Shown piece after piece: positions 8,847 to 17,954 of a stretch of DNA of 52,436 bases. The notes under the pieces were generated by a model that saw only the letters and a list, made by a program, of their open reading frames with translations, was not told the DNA's origin and ran no database searches. The stretch is from the NCBI GenBank assembly GCA_019638695.1, contig JAHBTG010000013.1:1-52436 (forward strand). Reading direction: 5' to 3'. Each line of letters opens with the position of its first letter. Within the stretch, counting starts at the first letter, position 1. The position numbers were made by a program, and so were the translations under genes. The DNA is from Bacteroidota bacterium (GTDB lineage Bacteria > Bacteroidota > Bacteroidia > J057 > JAJTIE01).

Positions 8847-10211
8847 ATGAAACGGTTCCTCTCTTTCTGGCTTTTCACGTGTGTGGGGAGCAGCCTTTTG
8901 CCGGTATATGCCCAGGATGCCTATAGCCTGCTGTATAGCCAGCCAGGCAGTTTGCGGGCCAGTACGCTGGCGCCAGCCAGCCTGAAGTTTGCCGGCGACC
9001 GCCAATGGCAGCTTGGTACCCTGAGCCTGAACGGCTGGCTGGCCAATAACGGAGCCCACGCACCCCTGGCTGCCCGTTTCTTTTCCGGGCAGCATATCAC
9101 AGAACAGCAAAAGGATGAATTGCTGGCAGATCTGCCCACGGTCATTCGCCTGGGTGCCGGTGCCAATGTCATGAGCCTGGGTGCTGGCTTTCAGTTGCAG
9201 AACCCCGCGCACCTGGCTTTCAGCTTCATGGCTACGGACCGGGTGCTGGCCACGGCCCAGTTTCATAAGAACTTCCTGGACTTCATGCTGCGCGGCAACC
9301 GCCATCTTGCCGGGCAACGTGTGGACCTGGCGCAAGATATGCGCATGGGCGGCATATGGATGCGGGAATATGCACTGGGGGCAGCCACAGACCTGTTTGG
9401 AGACTCCGAACATTTTCGCCTGCGCCTGGGTGTGCGGGCCAAGCTGCTGGCCGGTTATTTTGCCGTGCAGGTAGAAGATCCCCGCCTGGAAATTTACACG
9501 CACCCGGACGGAGAGTATATCGATGCCAATTATGATTATTCCCTCTATAAAACCCGGGGCGAAGGCATGGGGCCCTTTAAGCCGAGGGGCACAGGCTTTG
9601 GCATGGACATCGGCTTGCAGGCGGATATCCATCAGAGGCTGCAAGTGGGCCTTTCGCTGGTAGATATAGGTAAGGTGAATATTAACAAGGAAGTAGATCT
9701 GTACCGGGGCAAAGGCAATGAACGCTATGAGCAGCTCATTGTGGGCGCCCTCTTCTGGGACGACCGCTTTGCAGGTTCCAGTGAGGAAGAACAGCGTTCC
9801 TATCCGCTGGCGCCGGATACCCTGCTGCTGCAATCTTTTCAGATGGCGTTGCCTACCCGCCTGGTACTGAATACCCAGCTGGGGCTGGGAGAAGCGCAGG
9901 AGAATGCTTTTGGTGCCGCCTATCACCCGCACATGCTCTTTCTGTCCGGCACCTTACTGCTGGTGGATGCTCCCGGCTATCATCGTGCTCCGGCACTTTC
10001 TGCCGCCTATGCCTACCATCTCAAAGGCATTCTGCGCATAGGCGCCAGCCTTTCGCACAGCGGTTATTCGCCCATAGGTGCGGGCGCCTTTGCCGGGCTG
10101 GATACCGGTTTCTTTCAGCTGGGCCTGGCTTCGGAAAATATTATCCCACTGCTGCGTAAGGACGAACTGGCCGGGGGAGATTTCATGCTCAACCTCTCCT
10201 TTTCCTTTTAG
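8847..10211 (+). CDS. DUF5723-like outer-membrane protein
   Basis: The product has 454 residues and an SpI signal peptide (MKRFLSFWLFTCVGSSLLPVYAQ). The body has repeated amphipathic strands with aromatic girdles (FRLRLGVRAKLLAGY, LQVGLSLVDIGKVNINKE, ILRIGASLSHSGY) and ends in the aromatic pattern LNLSFSF, typical of a beta barrel. The overall layout, including the KVNINKE segment near the middle, resembles the Bacteroidota-specific DUF5723 family of outer-membrane proteins, whose function is unknown. The ATG follows the stop of the preceding lipoprotein gene by one base. A role as the barrel partner of the two upstream lipoproteins is inferred from position only. Confidence 0.7.
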   Translation: MKRFLSFWLFTCVGSSLLPVYAQDAYSLLYSQPGSLRASTLAPASLKFAGDRQWQLGTLSLNGWLANNGAHAPLAARFFSGQHITEQQKDELLADLPTVIRLGAGANVMSLGAGFQLQNPAHLAFSFMATDRVLATAQFHKNFLDFMLRGNRHLAGQRVDLAQDMRMGGIWMREYALGAATDLFGDSEHFRLRLGVRAKLLAGYFAVQVEDPRLEIYTHPDGEYIDANYDYSLYKTRGEGMGPFKPRGTGFGMDIGLQADIHQRLQVGLSLVDIGKVNINKEVDLYRGKGNERYEQLIVGALFWDDRFAGSSEEEQRSYPLAPDTLLLQSFQMALPTRLVLNTQLGLGEAQENAFGAAYHPHMLFLSGTLLLVDAPGYHRAPALSAAYAYHLKGILRIGASLSHSGYSPIGAGAFAGLDTGFFQLGLASENIIPLLRKDELAGGDFMLNLSFSF

Positions 10212-10237
10212 CGCCTAGCGCGCTCTACCCCCTGCTC

Positions 10238-11731
10238 ATGGGTCTGCTGCGCAAACTAGCCGGACAAACCGCCATCTATGGCCTCAGTTCTATTGCCGGG
10301 CGCATTATCAACTGGGGGCTGACACCGCTGCATACTGCGCTGTTTGCTGCCGGGGAATATGGGATCTACAATGACCTTATCTCCCTGACCTTCTCTGCCC
10401 AGGTGATCCTCACCTTTGGGATGGAAACCAGCTTCTTCCACTTCTCCAGCAAGCACCAGGACCAGGCACAGACCGCCTATAACCAGGCCTTCTTTTGGGT
10501 GGCTTTGTTGACGGCGGCTTTTGTTGCCCTTTTTGGACTGGGATATCGTCCCCTGGCGGGGGCCTTGGGTTATGGAGACCAGCCGGAGCTGGTGCTCTAC
10601 TGTGTGGGCATTGTGGCTTTTGACGCGCTGGCAGCTTTGCCTATGGCCCGTTTGCGCTACCGGGAACTGCCCATGCGTTTCACCACCATTAACCTGACGA
10701 ACATAGCCTTCACCGTTTTGCTCAATCTGGTACTGCTGCTGGGGTTTGAGGCAGATATTGCCTATGTGTTCATTGCCAATCTTCTGGCCAGCGGGGTGCG
10801 GCTGGCCATGGCCCTGTACCGGAATATGCCCGAACGTTTCAAACCTGACGGGGCCTGGCTAAAGCCCATGCGCCGCTATGGTTTCTTTATCATGCTGGCC
10901 GGATTGGCGGGCGCGCAGAATGAGGTGCTGGACCGCAACCTGCTCCCCCGGCTGTGGACGGACGGACAAGCGTGGATGGGACAGGCGCGCACCGGGCTGG
11001 AGATGGCCGGCATCTATAGCGCCGTATACAAACTGGCGGTGCTGATTGCACTGGGTACACAGGCATTCCGCTATGCGGCAGAACCTTTTTTCTTTAAAGA
11101 TTCCCAGGCACAGGATAGCCGCCAGAACCTCCGCAGGGTGTTTCACTGGTATATGCTGGCCTCGCTCATCATGCTGCTCCTCATCGGTAGTTTTGCCTGG
11201 GAGATCGTGAGTTTTGATGCCTGGGGGCTGTTGCCCTTCACCCTGCTGAACCATAATTACTGGGATGGCCTGGTGGTGGTCCCCATTCTGCTGGCGGCCA
11301 ATGTGTGCATGGGCGGGTATATCAACCTATCCATGTGGTACAAGCTCACCGGGCAGCTTCGTATGGGCCTGCTGATTGCCGTGGTGGGCATGAGCATTAC
11401 CCTGCTGGTTAATGTGCTGACCATCCCCTGGCTGGGCTATGTGGGCAGTGCGCTGGCTACTTTCCTGTGCTACTTTGTGATGCTGATCCTGTGCTGGAGG
11501 CTGGGCCAGCAGTATTACCCGGTGAATTATACGGTGCGCCGCCTGTGGCGGTATGCCCTGCTGTGCGTGGGCGGCGCCTGGCTGAATATGCTGTTTTACC
11601 TGGCCGGGTATACCGGCTGGGAAACTACGCTGCTCAAGATACTCATTGCCGGGGCTATCATTGCTGCTATTGTATGGGCAGAACGCCGCTATCCGGCGCT
11701 GGGCAGGCAGGATCTAAAAAGCAATGAATAA
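10238..11731 (+). CDS. Polysaccharide/oligosaccharide flippase-family membrane protein (MATE-like fold)
   Basis: This 497-residue protein has about 12-14 membrane helices. It begins with GLLRKLAGQTAIYGLSSIAGRIINW, the usual opening of Wzx-type lipid-linked oligosaccharide flippases (gain of G-x-x-S-x-x-x-R in helix 1), and continues with GEYGIYNDLISLTF and LTFGMETSFFHF, both typical of the family in Bacteroidota. It would move lipid-linked sugars across the inner membrane. No glycosyltransferases are next to it, so the substrate is unknown and it may serve a distant pathway. It lies 26 bases after the DUF5723-like gene. Confidence 0.8.
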   Translation: MGLLRKLAGQTAIYGLSSIAGRIINWGLTPLHTALFAAGEYGIYNDLISLTFSAQVILTFGMETSFFHFSSKHQDQAQTAYNQAFFWVALLTAAFVALFGLGYRPLAGALGYGDQPELVLYCVGIVAFDALAALPMARLRYRELPMRFTTINLTNIAFTVLLNLVLLLGFEADIAYVFIANLLASGVRLAMALYRNMPERFKPDGAWLKPMRRYGFFIMLAGLAGAQNEVLDRNLLPRLWTDGQAWMGQARTGLEMAGIYSAVYKLAVLIALGTQAFRYAAEPFFFKDSQAQDSRQNLRRVFHWYMLASLIMLLLIGSFAWEIVSFDAWGLLPFTLLNHNYWDGLVVVPILLAANVCMGGYINLSMWYKLTGQLRMGLLIAVVGMSITLLVNVLTIPWLGYVGSALATFLCYFVMLILCWRLGQQYYPVNYTVRRLWRYALLCVGGAWLNMLFYLAGYTGWETTLLKILIAGAIIAAIVWAERRYPALGRQDLKSNE

Positions 11732-11746
11732 CGTAATGGCCATCAC

Positions 11747-12166
11747 ATGATGAAAAGCGACACCCAGGTACCGGTTACTATTGATGAATATATAGCGCAG
11801 TATCCTCCGGCTATGCAGGAGTTGCTGGCACAGGTGCGCAAGACTATACGCGAAGCTGCTCCGGGCGCCACGGAGTGCATCAGCTACCAGATGCCCACCT
11901 TTCGGCTGGAGGGTAACCTGGTGCACTTTGCTGCGTGTAAACAACACATTGGCTTTTATCCTTCTCCTTCGGGTATCCGGGCATTTGCAGAAGCCCTGGC
12001 GCCATATGTGACTTCCAAGGGCGCTGCGCAGTTTCTCCTGGATAAACCTATGCCTTATGCGCTCATTGCAGATATTGTGCGGTTCCGGGTGCAGGAGAAC
12101 CTTGAGAAGGCTGCTGCCCGCAAGGCTGCGCGTGCTGCCGGGGCTAAGACTAAGAAAGCATCCTAG
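11747..12166 (+). CDS. DUF1801-domain protein (first of two)
   Basis: This 139-residue cytosolic protein begins TIDEYIAQYPPAMQELLAQVRKTIREAAPGATECISYQMPTF, the characteristic DUF1801 opening, followed by FAACKQHIGFYPSPSGI. Members related to YdhG/Fra are described as iron-binding proteins in some Firmicutes, but the biochemical role is not general knowledge for this phylum. The C-terminus is a lysine/alanine tail (KAARAAGAKTKKAS). It lies 15 bases after the flippase and 14 bases before a second DUF1801 gene. The two are only distantly similar, so this looks like an old duplication or a paired function rather than a recent copy. Confidence 0.75.
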   Translation: MMKSDTQVPVTIDEYIAQYPPAMQELLAQVRKTIREAAPGATECISYQMPTFRLEGNLVHFAACKQHIGFYPSPSGIRAFAEALAPYVTSKGAAQFLLDKPMPYALIADIVRFRVQENLEKAAARKAARAAGAKTKKAS

Positions 12167-12180
12167 CTGGCCGGGAAGAT

Positions 12181-12582
12181 ATGGGCAAATCCCCACCACT
12201 TACCGTAGAAGCTTACCTCCAGGCACTTGATCATCCACAGAAAGTAACCCTGCAGGCACTCAGAAGGATTGTGCTGGCGGCAAGCGACCAGGTGGGTGAG
12301 CAGATCAAATGGAACTCCCTGAGCTTTTATTATGCCGGGGAGATGCAGGCGTTTGATGCCAGGGCCTATCTGCGGGATATCCTGGTATGCAATCTGAATA
12401 AACCCGATTTCGTGCTATTGGTCTTCCCCACCGGCGCCCGTGTGCCGGATGGCAAGGGATTGCTGACCGGCACTTATGCCGATGGCAGGCGGATGGTCCG
12501 GATAGCCAGCGAGGAGGAGGCGCTGCAACAAGCAGAGGCGCTGCAGGCCATTGTTCTGCAATGGCTCGCACAAGTGGAGTGA
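12181..12582 (+). CDS. DUF1801-domain protein (second of two)
   Basis: The product is 133 residues. The core (LTVEAYLQALDHPQKVTLQALRRIVLAASDQVGEQIKWNSLSFYY) matches DUF1801: a helical N-terminus followed by an I-K-W-N segment entering a beta sheet. It lacks the basic tail of its neighbour. It ends 15 bases before the convergent acylphosphatase gene. No catalytic residues can be assigned. Confidence 0.7.
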   Translation: MGKSPPLTVEAYLQALDHPQKVTLQALRRIVLAASDQVGEQIKWNSLSFYYAGEMQAFDARAYLRDILVCNLNKPDFVLLVFPTGARVPDGKGLLTGTYADGRRMVRIASEEEALQQAEALQAIVLQWLAQVE

Positions 12583-12596
12583 CCGGAGATCTTGAA

Positions 12597-12878
12597 CTAA
12601 CGTTTGAAATCAAACCCGGTTTCCCCTTCGGATACGGGCAGCGGGGTGACCTCTACACCCGTTACTTGTGCTGTAGGCGGGCCATGATGGCACCATTTCA
12701 CCAGGGAGGCCAAGGCCTCCGGGTCGCCCTGGGCTTCCAGCAATACGCTGCCGTCTGCCTGGTTCTGCACCCACCCGGTGATGGCCAGTCCCTGAGCCTG
12801 TACCTGGACACTGGCCCTGTAGTACACTCCCTGCACTTTGCCACTGATCATTACTCGTATGCGTTGTAAGTTCTTCAT
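12597..12878 (-). CDS. acyP: Acylphosphatase
   Basis: This 93-residue protein hydrolyses the carboxyl-phosphate bond of acylphosphates. The signature G-K-V-Q-G-V-Y-Y-R (residues about 13-21) forms the phosphate-binding loop with the catalytic Arg, and the catalytic Asn is in GWVQNQADGSV. Length and motif order match the single-domain enzyme. The start at ATG 12878 keeps the beta-1 strand (IRVMISGKV) intact. It lies 49 bases downstream of uvrC on the same strand and could be read through from it; no functional link is known. Confidence 0.92.
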   Translation of the reverse strand: MKNLQRIRVMISGKVQGVYYRASVQVQAQGLAITGWVQNQADGSVLLEAQGDPEALASLVKWCHHGPPTAQVTGVEVTPLPVSEGETGFDFKR

Positions 12879-12927
12879 TAACCAAAAATAAAGAAATGAA
12901 GATTAGTAAGTTGGCTGGGTGCCCGGA

Positions 12928-14781
12928 TTATTCTCCGGCGGAGCCCACCTCATTTGGCGCAAAATAAGCCAGGATAGCTGCTGCCTTGGCAGGACCCACC
13001 ACCTGGCTGAGCTCTTCCAGTGTGGCTGCTTTCACGGCCTTTACGCTCCCCAGTTGCTTCAGCAGCTTTTTAGCCGTGGCAGCCCCAATGCCCGGGACTT
13101 TCGTTAAAGCAGTGTGCAGTGTCTCCTGGCTGCGGCGCTTGCGGTGATAAGAGATGGCCGTGTCATGCGCCTCATTGCGCATATGCTGGAGCAGGCGCAG
13201 GGTAGGGCTTTTTTTGTCGATATGCAGGGGCACTGGGTCTTCCGGGTAGTAGATCTCCTCCAGTCGTTTGGCAATGGAGATCAGCGGGATTTGCGTGGCC
13301 AGTTCCAGTTCTTCCAGGGCGGCGCGTGCGTGGCTCAGCTGGCCTTTGCCGCCGTCTATCACCACCAGGTCCGGCAGGGGTTGTCCTTCTTCCTGCATGC
13401 GGCGGTAGCGGCGCAGTACCACTTCCTGCATGGTGGCAAAATCATCGGGTCCCTGCACGGTCTTTACCCGGAATACCCGGTAATCCCGCCGGGCGGGTTT
13501 GCCGTCTCTAAAGACCACGCAGCTGCTGACCGGGGCATACCCCTGGATATTGGAGTTGTCAAAACATTCGATATGCCTGGGCAGTGTTTTCAGGTTCAGG
13601 TCCTGTTGCACCCGTGCCAGCAGTTTCATCTTGGGATCTTCTGCCAGCCGGGTGATACGCACCAGCAGCTTTTCTTCCAGCAGCACCTCGCAGTTCTTGA
13701 GCGAGAGCTCTATCAGTTTGCGTTCTCCGCCCCGCTGGGGTACACTTACCTGGTAAATTTCGGCCATATCGCTGCCCTCCGGGAGGAGCAGGTTACAGAG
13801 TATGCGCTTGCCAAAGTCTTCATCTTCTGCCGCCAGCTGAGAGAGGGCGGCTTCCAGCAACTGGGCTTCCGTCTCTCCATAATGCGGGCGCAGGACCAGG
13901 CTGCGGGTGGCCACCAGTGTGCGTTCCTGTACCCTGAAGTGGTTTACGGCTGCCAGCCCTTCCTGCAGGGCAATGGTCACGACCTCACAATCCGGCACAT
14001 GCTCTGTGCCTATAGAGCTTTTGCTGCGGTTCTTGATCACCTCCTCCAGCCGCTCTTTCAACAGATGTGCTTTTTCAAACTGCAGCTGGGCGACTGCCCT
14101 GTCCAGGCGTGTTTTGAGGTCGTCTATGACCGCTTTATAGCTTCCCTTCAGCAACTGGCGTATCTCACGGATGTCTGTCTGGTAGTCCTCTTCTGTTTGC
14201 AGCCCGGCACAGGGAGCCTTGCACCGTCCGATATGGTATTCCAGGCAGGGCCTGAACTTGCCTGCACGGATATTGGCCTCGCTCAGGTGCAGTTTGCAGG
14301 TGCGCAGCTGATAGCTGTCTCTCAGGAAGCGCAGGATGGCATACATGGTGCCTATACTGGGGTAGGGGCCAAAATAGGTGCTGCCATCCTTTATCTGGTT
14401 GCGTGTACTGATCACCCTCGGGAACCGCTCATTCTTGATCATGATATACGGATAGGTCTTGCCGTCCTTGAAGCGGATATTGTATTTGGGCTGGTACTCT
14501 TTGATCAGGTTGTTCTCCAGTACCAGGGCCTGCTGCTCGTTTTCTACTATGGTGTAGGCTATGTGGGCTATCTGCGTTACCAGCGTTTCCGTTTTGTTGT
14601 CCAGGTGGTTCTTGGTAAAGTAACTGTTGACCCGTTTGCGCAGGTCTTTTGCTTTGCCTATGTAAAGCAGGTGACCGCCTGTATCGTAGTAGCGGTATAC
14701 GCCCGGTTTTTGGGGAATACGCTTCCGCTGCTCTTGCAGGCTGAGGGGCTCGGGAGAAGGCGTGAACGCGTCGGTGGTCAT
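12928..14781 (-). CDS. uvrC: UvrABC excinuclease subunit C
   Basis: The 617-residue product is the incision subunit of nucleotide excision repair. The N-terminal GIY-YIG nuclease is present (GVYRYYDTGGHLLYIGKAKDLRKRV, about residues 27-51), followed by a UVR motif region (AVAQLQFEKAHLLKERLEEV), the RNase H-like C-terminal nuclease core (ECFDNSNIQG and VIDGGKGQLSHA), and tandem helix-hairpin-helix motifs (VPGIGAATAKKLLKQLGSV) at the end. Length is typical. A second cluster of cysteines (CRPCLEYHIGRCKAPC-like, at about 170-190) is also as in the family. A very long rightward open frame lies antisense to this gene but is not coding. Confidence 0.97.
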   Translation of the reverse strand: MTTDAFTPSPEPLSLQEQRKRIPQKPGVYRYYDTGGHLLYIGKAKDLRKRVNSYFTKNHLDNKTETLVTQIAHIAYTIVENEQQALVLENNLIKEYQPKYNIRFKDGKTYPYIMIKNERFPRVISTRNQIKDGSTYFGPYPSIGTMYAILRFLRDSYQLRTCKLHLSEANIRAGKFRPCLEYHIGRCKAPCAGLQTEEDYQTDIREIRQLLKGSYKAVIDDLKTRLDRAVAQLQFEKAHLLKERLEEVIKNRSKSSIGTEHVPDCEVVTIALQEGLAAVNHFRVQERTLVATRSLVLRPHYGETEAQLLEAALSQLAAEDEDFGKRILCNLLLPEGSDMAEIYQVSVPQRGGERKLIELSLKNCEVLLEEKLLVRITRLAEDPKMKLLARVQQDLNLKTLPRHIECFDNSNIQGYAPVSSCVVFRDGKPARRDYRVFRVKTVQGPDDFATMQEVVLRRYRRMQEEGQPLPDLVVIDGGKGQLSHARAALEELELATQIPLISIAKRLEEIYYPEDPVPLHIDKKSPTLRLLQHMRNEAHDTAISYHRKRRSQETLHTALTKVPGIGAATAKKLLKQLGSVKAVKAATLEELSQVVGPAKAAAILAYFAPNEVGSAGE

Positions 14782-14859
14782 ATCGGCGTAACAAATAAAA
14801 CGCCTGATAAGGTCGTTTTGCTAGGTAAGCACTCTGTTTTCCCTCAAATTTGCACGCAA

Positions 14860-15519
14860 ATGGAGCAAAAGCTAGCCTTCTTCCTGGTTTTCTTTACGGG
14901 GCTTATCAGTGTACTGAATCCGCTGAGCGCGGTACCTGTGTGGCTTAGCCTTACCGGAACCCGCTCGGATGCGGATAAACGGGTGCTGATGCGCAAAATT
15001 GCCCGCAATATCTTCATCACCCTGCTGGTCATCCTGTTGCTGGGCAACTATATCCTCAATTTTTTTGGCATCACCCTGCCTGCCATCCGCATTGCCGGCG
15101 CCATACTGGTGCTTAATAGCGGACTGGGCATGGTGATCAACCGGGAAAAGGTATCTGCCAAAGCACTGACCGATGACAAATCCCGCGAGGATATCAGCTT
15201 TTCTCCCATGACCATGCCTTTCTTGGTGGGACCGGGCACTATGGCGCTGGTATTGTCCTATGCAGACCAGGTGGGTCCTTTTTGGGAGAGCTGGCAGCAC
15301 CTGGCGGCACACAGCCTGCTGATCCTGGGTATTGCGCTGGCAGCATTGGTAGCCTACCTGGCCATTCGCTCGTCGGAGTACCTGCAGCGTTACCTGGGCA
15401 GTACCGGCATTGTGGCCATGACCAAGATCATGGGCTTCATTGTCCTGAGTGTGGGCGTGCAAATGCTGCTGAATACCGTGGATCTGCTAGCCAAGCAATA
15501 TCCACAGTGGCTAGGCTAG
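14860..15519 (+). CDS. MarC/NAAT-family membrane protein
   Basis: The 219-residue protein starts at ATG 14860 (MEQKLAFFLVFFTGLISVLNPLSAVPVWLSLT) and has six predicted membrane helices. The N-P-L-S-A-V-P segment in helix 1 and the SFSPMTMPFLVGPGTMAL segment mark the MarC family. Despite the old link to multiple antibiotic resistance, the function of MarC proteins is not settled. The frame is open far upstream over the antisense uvrC gene, but the signal-like first helix and 78-base intergenic gap decide this start. Confidence 0.88.
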   Translation: MEQKLAFFLVFFTGLISVLNPLSAVPVWLSLTGTRSDADKRVLMRKIARNIFITLLVILLLGNYILNFFGITLPAIRIAGAILVLNSGLGMVINREKVSAKALTDDKSREDISFSPMTMPFLVGPGTMALVLSYADQVGPFWESWQHLAAHSLLILGIALAALVAYLAIRSSEYLQRYLGSTGIVAMTKIMGFIVLSVGVQMLLNTVDLLAKQYPQWLG

Positions 15520-15585
15520 TCGTCTGACGATGCCTGTGTCGCTTTTTTTGCCGGTAGGGTTTGCTATTCTTTTGCAGATTGTGAG

Positions 15586-15593
15586 TATTTTTG
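15586..15593 (+). promoter_or_regulatory. -7 box upstream of the secreted protein at 15599
   Basis: TATTTTTG fits TAnnTTTG exactly, with a TTG at 15561-15563 and a 22-base spacer (slightly long). Its position inside a possible longer reading frame starting at 15530 argues that translation starts downstream of it, at 15599 or 15614. Confidence 0.4.
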
Positions 15594-15598
15594 AGAAA

Positions 15599-16228
15599 AT
15601 GTGGATGAATTCCATGAGGGCTACGCTACTGTTTTGGCTGGTGCTTTTGGGGGCAGTAACCTTAAGAGCCGAGAACTCCGTTCAAATAGGCACCTTTCTG
15701 GTGGAAGTGGTGGAGGATAAGATCGTGTGCTCCTGGAGCGCTCGCGTGGAGCCCACCGAGGGGCATTACTATGTTCAAAAGAGTGCAGACGGCCGCAGCT
15801 GGGAGACCATTTGCCGCCTGGCCGCCAAAGGTCCCAAGGAGCCTAATCCTTACTATACGTTCACGCATCCTGCCAATCGGCTGTTTGTGCACTATCGCCT
15901 TATCTTTCGTGCAACAGGCGGCGCTCCGGCTTTGCTGGCCAGCGAGCAGGTGAATTATTATGTCAACTTCCGGTTGCAGGAAGTGGAGGTGCAACGGGAT
16001 AAACAACAGCTTCACCTCGAGTATTTCCTGGATAAGGACAAGCAGCTGATCCTTCGTCTCTATGACCAGATAGGCCAGCAGGTGCAGACAGTGCACCTGC
16101 CCAGCGGCCGTGCAGGCATCTATGACTACGACCTCCCCCTTGTCGGCATGAGTAAGGGCAGTTACCTGGTAGTCATTACCCAGGAAGATTTTAACCTGAA
16201 TGTGGCTGATTTTCGCGTCTCCTACTAA
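15599..16228 (+). CDS. Small secreted protein of unknown function
   Basis: The product is about 209 residues. The signal peptide is clear (MRATLLFWLVLLGAVTLRAEN). Three starts are possible: 15530, 15599 and 15614. The last two follow the promoter box, and 15614 gives the most compact signal. The mature part looks like two beta-sandwich domains: the first (IGTFLVEVVEDKIVCSWSARVEP, then YYVQKSADGRSWETI) resembles a fibronectin-III-like fold with the SxDGxxWxxI pattern; the second (LHLEYFLDKDKQLILRLYDQIGQQV, GIYDYDLPLVGMSKGSYLVVI) resembles the beta domain of T9SS sorting modules, but without the usual L-x-V-Y-P-N-P start. It may be a degenerate T9SS cargo or a surface adhesin. It is convergent with the M49 gene. 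Confidence 0.65.
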   Translation: MWMNSMRATLLFWLVLLGAVTLRAENSVQIGTFLVEVVEDKIVCSWSARVEPTEGHYYVQKSADGRSWETICRLAAKGPKEPNPYYTFTHPANRLFVHYRLIFRATGGAPALLASEQVNYYVNFRLQEVEVQRDKQQLHLEYFLDKDKQLILRLYDQIGQQVQTVHLPSGRAGIYDYDLPLVGMSKGSYLVVITQEDFNLNVADFRVSY

Positions 16229-16257
16229 CTAACGGGGAGGCGACGCCAGCGGGTATT

Positions 16258-17895
16258 CTATTTCTGTTGCTGTAATCCCAGCACATCCATCCCCTGCTCA
16301 AAGACAATGTCTATGGGGATATTGCGGTCTGCCAGTTTTTGTTGCGCCTCACGGTAGGCATCGGGTAATTGCCCGTCTGTGGCCAGCCACTGGGTGGCTC
16401 CAGCGTAATCGCCGTCTCCCTGCACCTGCAAGATCCTGGCCGCCAGGGACTCCACGGCGGACGGCATTTTGTCCAGCACAATATGATAGCGGCCGTTGGG
16501 TAGCTGCACAAGGGCTCCCTGGGTCAGGAAGTGATTGAGCGCCAGCAGGTTGGCCCTTGCGTGTGCACTGCCTGCCCCAAAGCGCGTGCTCCGGAAGATG
16601 CCGCATACGAAGGTCACGTAGTTCTGTTGGATGTTCCCTTCGGTCAGGTGCCCCCACTCATATAACTTGCTCACCATGTAGAGGCCCAGTACATCTGCCT
16701 TGGCTTCTTCCAGCGCGCTGTGTGTTTCCTTGAGCGCATCCTTTACCAGGCCCTTGCCCCGGATAGTTTGTTTGATGCCCAGTCCGTGAGCCACCTCATG
16801 GAACATAGTATTGGCAAAGAAGGCGTCGAAGGTTACCAGCGGCAGTTGTTCCGGGTCCAGCAGTTCCTGCACGATGGGGGTGAGGATGTGTGTGAACTTG
16901 GCCTGCATGGTATTTTTCAGTTGCAGGCGTCGGGTGCCCTTGCGCAGTTGTACGCCCTCATCATTGGGCAGGTTGATGGCCATGGTTTTGGGCCCGGCAT
17001 TGCAGTCTCCGGCGTAGAATACCACGTCATAGGCATTCAGGTCGCCTCCGGTGCCGGGTTTTTCTGCGCGATAGGCAGGTTCCACCGGGAGGTTTTCCTG
17101 TAACTGGGGTAGCAGCGCATTAAACCGCTCCAGGCGCTGGCTCCAGGCCAGGTCTTTGATCAGGACAAACGCTTCGTGGCTGGTTCGCAGGCCCAGTAAT
17201 CCGTCGTCATAACTTTCGATGGGGCCTATGACAATGTCCACCGCGTTGTGCTTCATATCCAGCCACGCTTCATCGCTGGCAATGTAGTCATCTGTGCGCA
17301 GTGCTTCTGCCCGTAGCTTCAGGTACCGGGTTTGGCCGGGGTCTGTGCTCAGCCTGGCGGCTTGCTCCAGCAGCTCGGCTGCCTTGAGGTGGTATATCCG
17401 GTATTTTTCGTGATAGAACAGGGTGTAGAGTTTGCCTTTGTCATCGCGCTGTACCACAGTATAGGGATTGCTCTTGTGGGGATGCTGCCAGGCTTCCCAT
17501 TCCTTCAGCGTCAGGTCTGTGGGGTAGAAGAAGGCACCGGGCGGGCAGGGCGCAACGCCTTCTACAAAAGGCGCGTTGTTGTTCAGGATGTCATAGGGGC
17601 CGTAGTTAAGGTCAAAATAAGAGCGGGTGGCTGCATCCGGGATCCGTCCGCGCAGTTGCTCCCAGTCGGGGTAGCGCTCCAGGCGATAGACCTCGTCCAT
17701 TAGCTGTGCCGCTTGCATAAACAGTACCAGCATCTGGCGTTGCTGCGGTGCCAGGGGATCCAGGGATGCGCTTAGCGTGACCGGGTAATATTGCTGCAGG
17801 TGTTTTTCCATATCGGATTGAGCAAATACAGGGGAAGCCAGGAGAGGAGATAGCCAAAGACCGGCAAGAAACATTAAGGCAGATAAACGATTCAT
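16258..17895 (-). CDS. Secreted M49 (dipeptidyl-peptidase III-like) zinc peptidase
   Basis: The product is 545 residues with a signal peptide (MNRLSALMFLAGLWLSPLLASPVFAQ), start at ATG 17895. The zinc motif is a pentapeptide, HEVAH (about residues 366-370) inside FFANTMFHEVAHGLGI, and the second motif EEAKAD (about 396-401) supplies the third ligand. Both belong to the M49 family, where classical DPP III has the hexapeptide HEXXGH. A shorter HExxH form is known in a few bacterial members. GDLNAYDVVFYAGDCNAGPKTMAINLPND in the middle is also typical of bacterial M49-like proteins. It probably cleaves peptides in the periplasm or outside the cell. Promoter at 17923-17954. Confidence 0.82.
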   Translation of the reverse strand: MNRLSALMFLAGLWLSPLLASPVFAQSDMEKHLQQYYPVTLSASLDPLAPQQRQMLVLFMQAAQLMDEVYRLERYPDWEQLRGRIPDAATRSYFDLNYGPYDILNNNAPFVEGVAPCPPGAFFYPTDLTLKEWEAWQHPHKSNPYTVVQRDDKGKLYTLFYHEKYRIYHLKAAELLEQAARLSTDPGQTRYLKLRAEALRTDDYIASDEAWLDMKHNAVDIVIGPIESYDDGLLGLRTSHEAFVLIKDLAWSQRLERFNALLPQLQENLPVEPAYRAEKPGTGGDLNAYDVVFYAGDCNAGPKTMAINLPNDEGVQLRKGTRRLQLKNTMQAKFTHILTPIVQELLDPEQLPLVTFDAFFANTMFHEVAHGLGIKQTIRGKGLVKDALKETHSALEEAKADVLGLYMVSKLYEWGHLTEGNIQQNYVTFVCGIFRSTRFGAGSAHARANLLALNHFLTQGALVQLPNGRYHIVLDKMPSAVESLAARILQVQGDGDYAGATQWLATDGQLPDAYREAQQKLADRNIPIDIVFEQGMDVLGLQQQK

Positions 17896-17922
17896 AATAC
17901 TGCGGCAAAAATGGTAAACAGA

Positions 17923-17954
17923 CAAAAATAGCACCGTTTTGCCATGCTTTACAA
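17923..17954 (-). promoter_or_regulatory. Promoter of the M49 peptidase gene
   Basis: On the minus strand TTG (17954-17952), 21 bases and TATTTTTG (17930-17923) match both Bacteroidota elements with correct spacing. The leader before ATG 17895 is about 24 bases. Confidence 0.65.

Noticed and set aside
11747-12582. Two adjacent DUF1801 genes as a possible recent tandem duplication
   Set aside because: The proteins differ too much in sequence to be a recent duplication, and no flanking repeat was seen.
13114-14859. A very long rightward open frame antisense to uvrC that runs in frame into the MarC-type gene
   Set aside because: It is the reverse-frame shadow of uvrC, with no domain. The MarC protein is complete from 14860.
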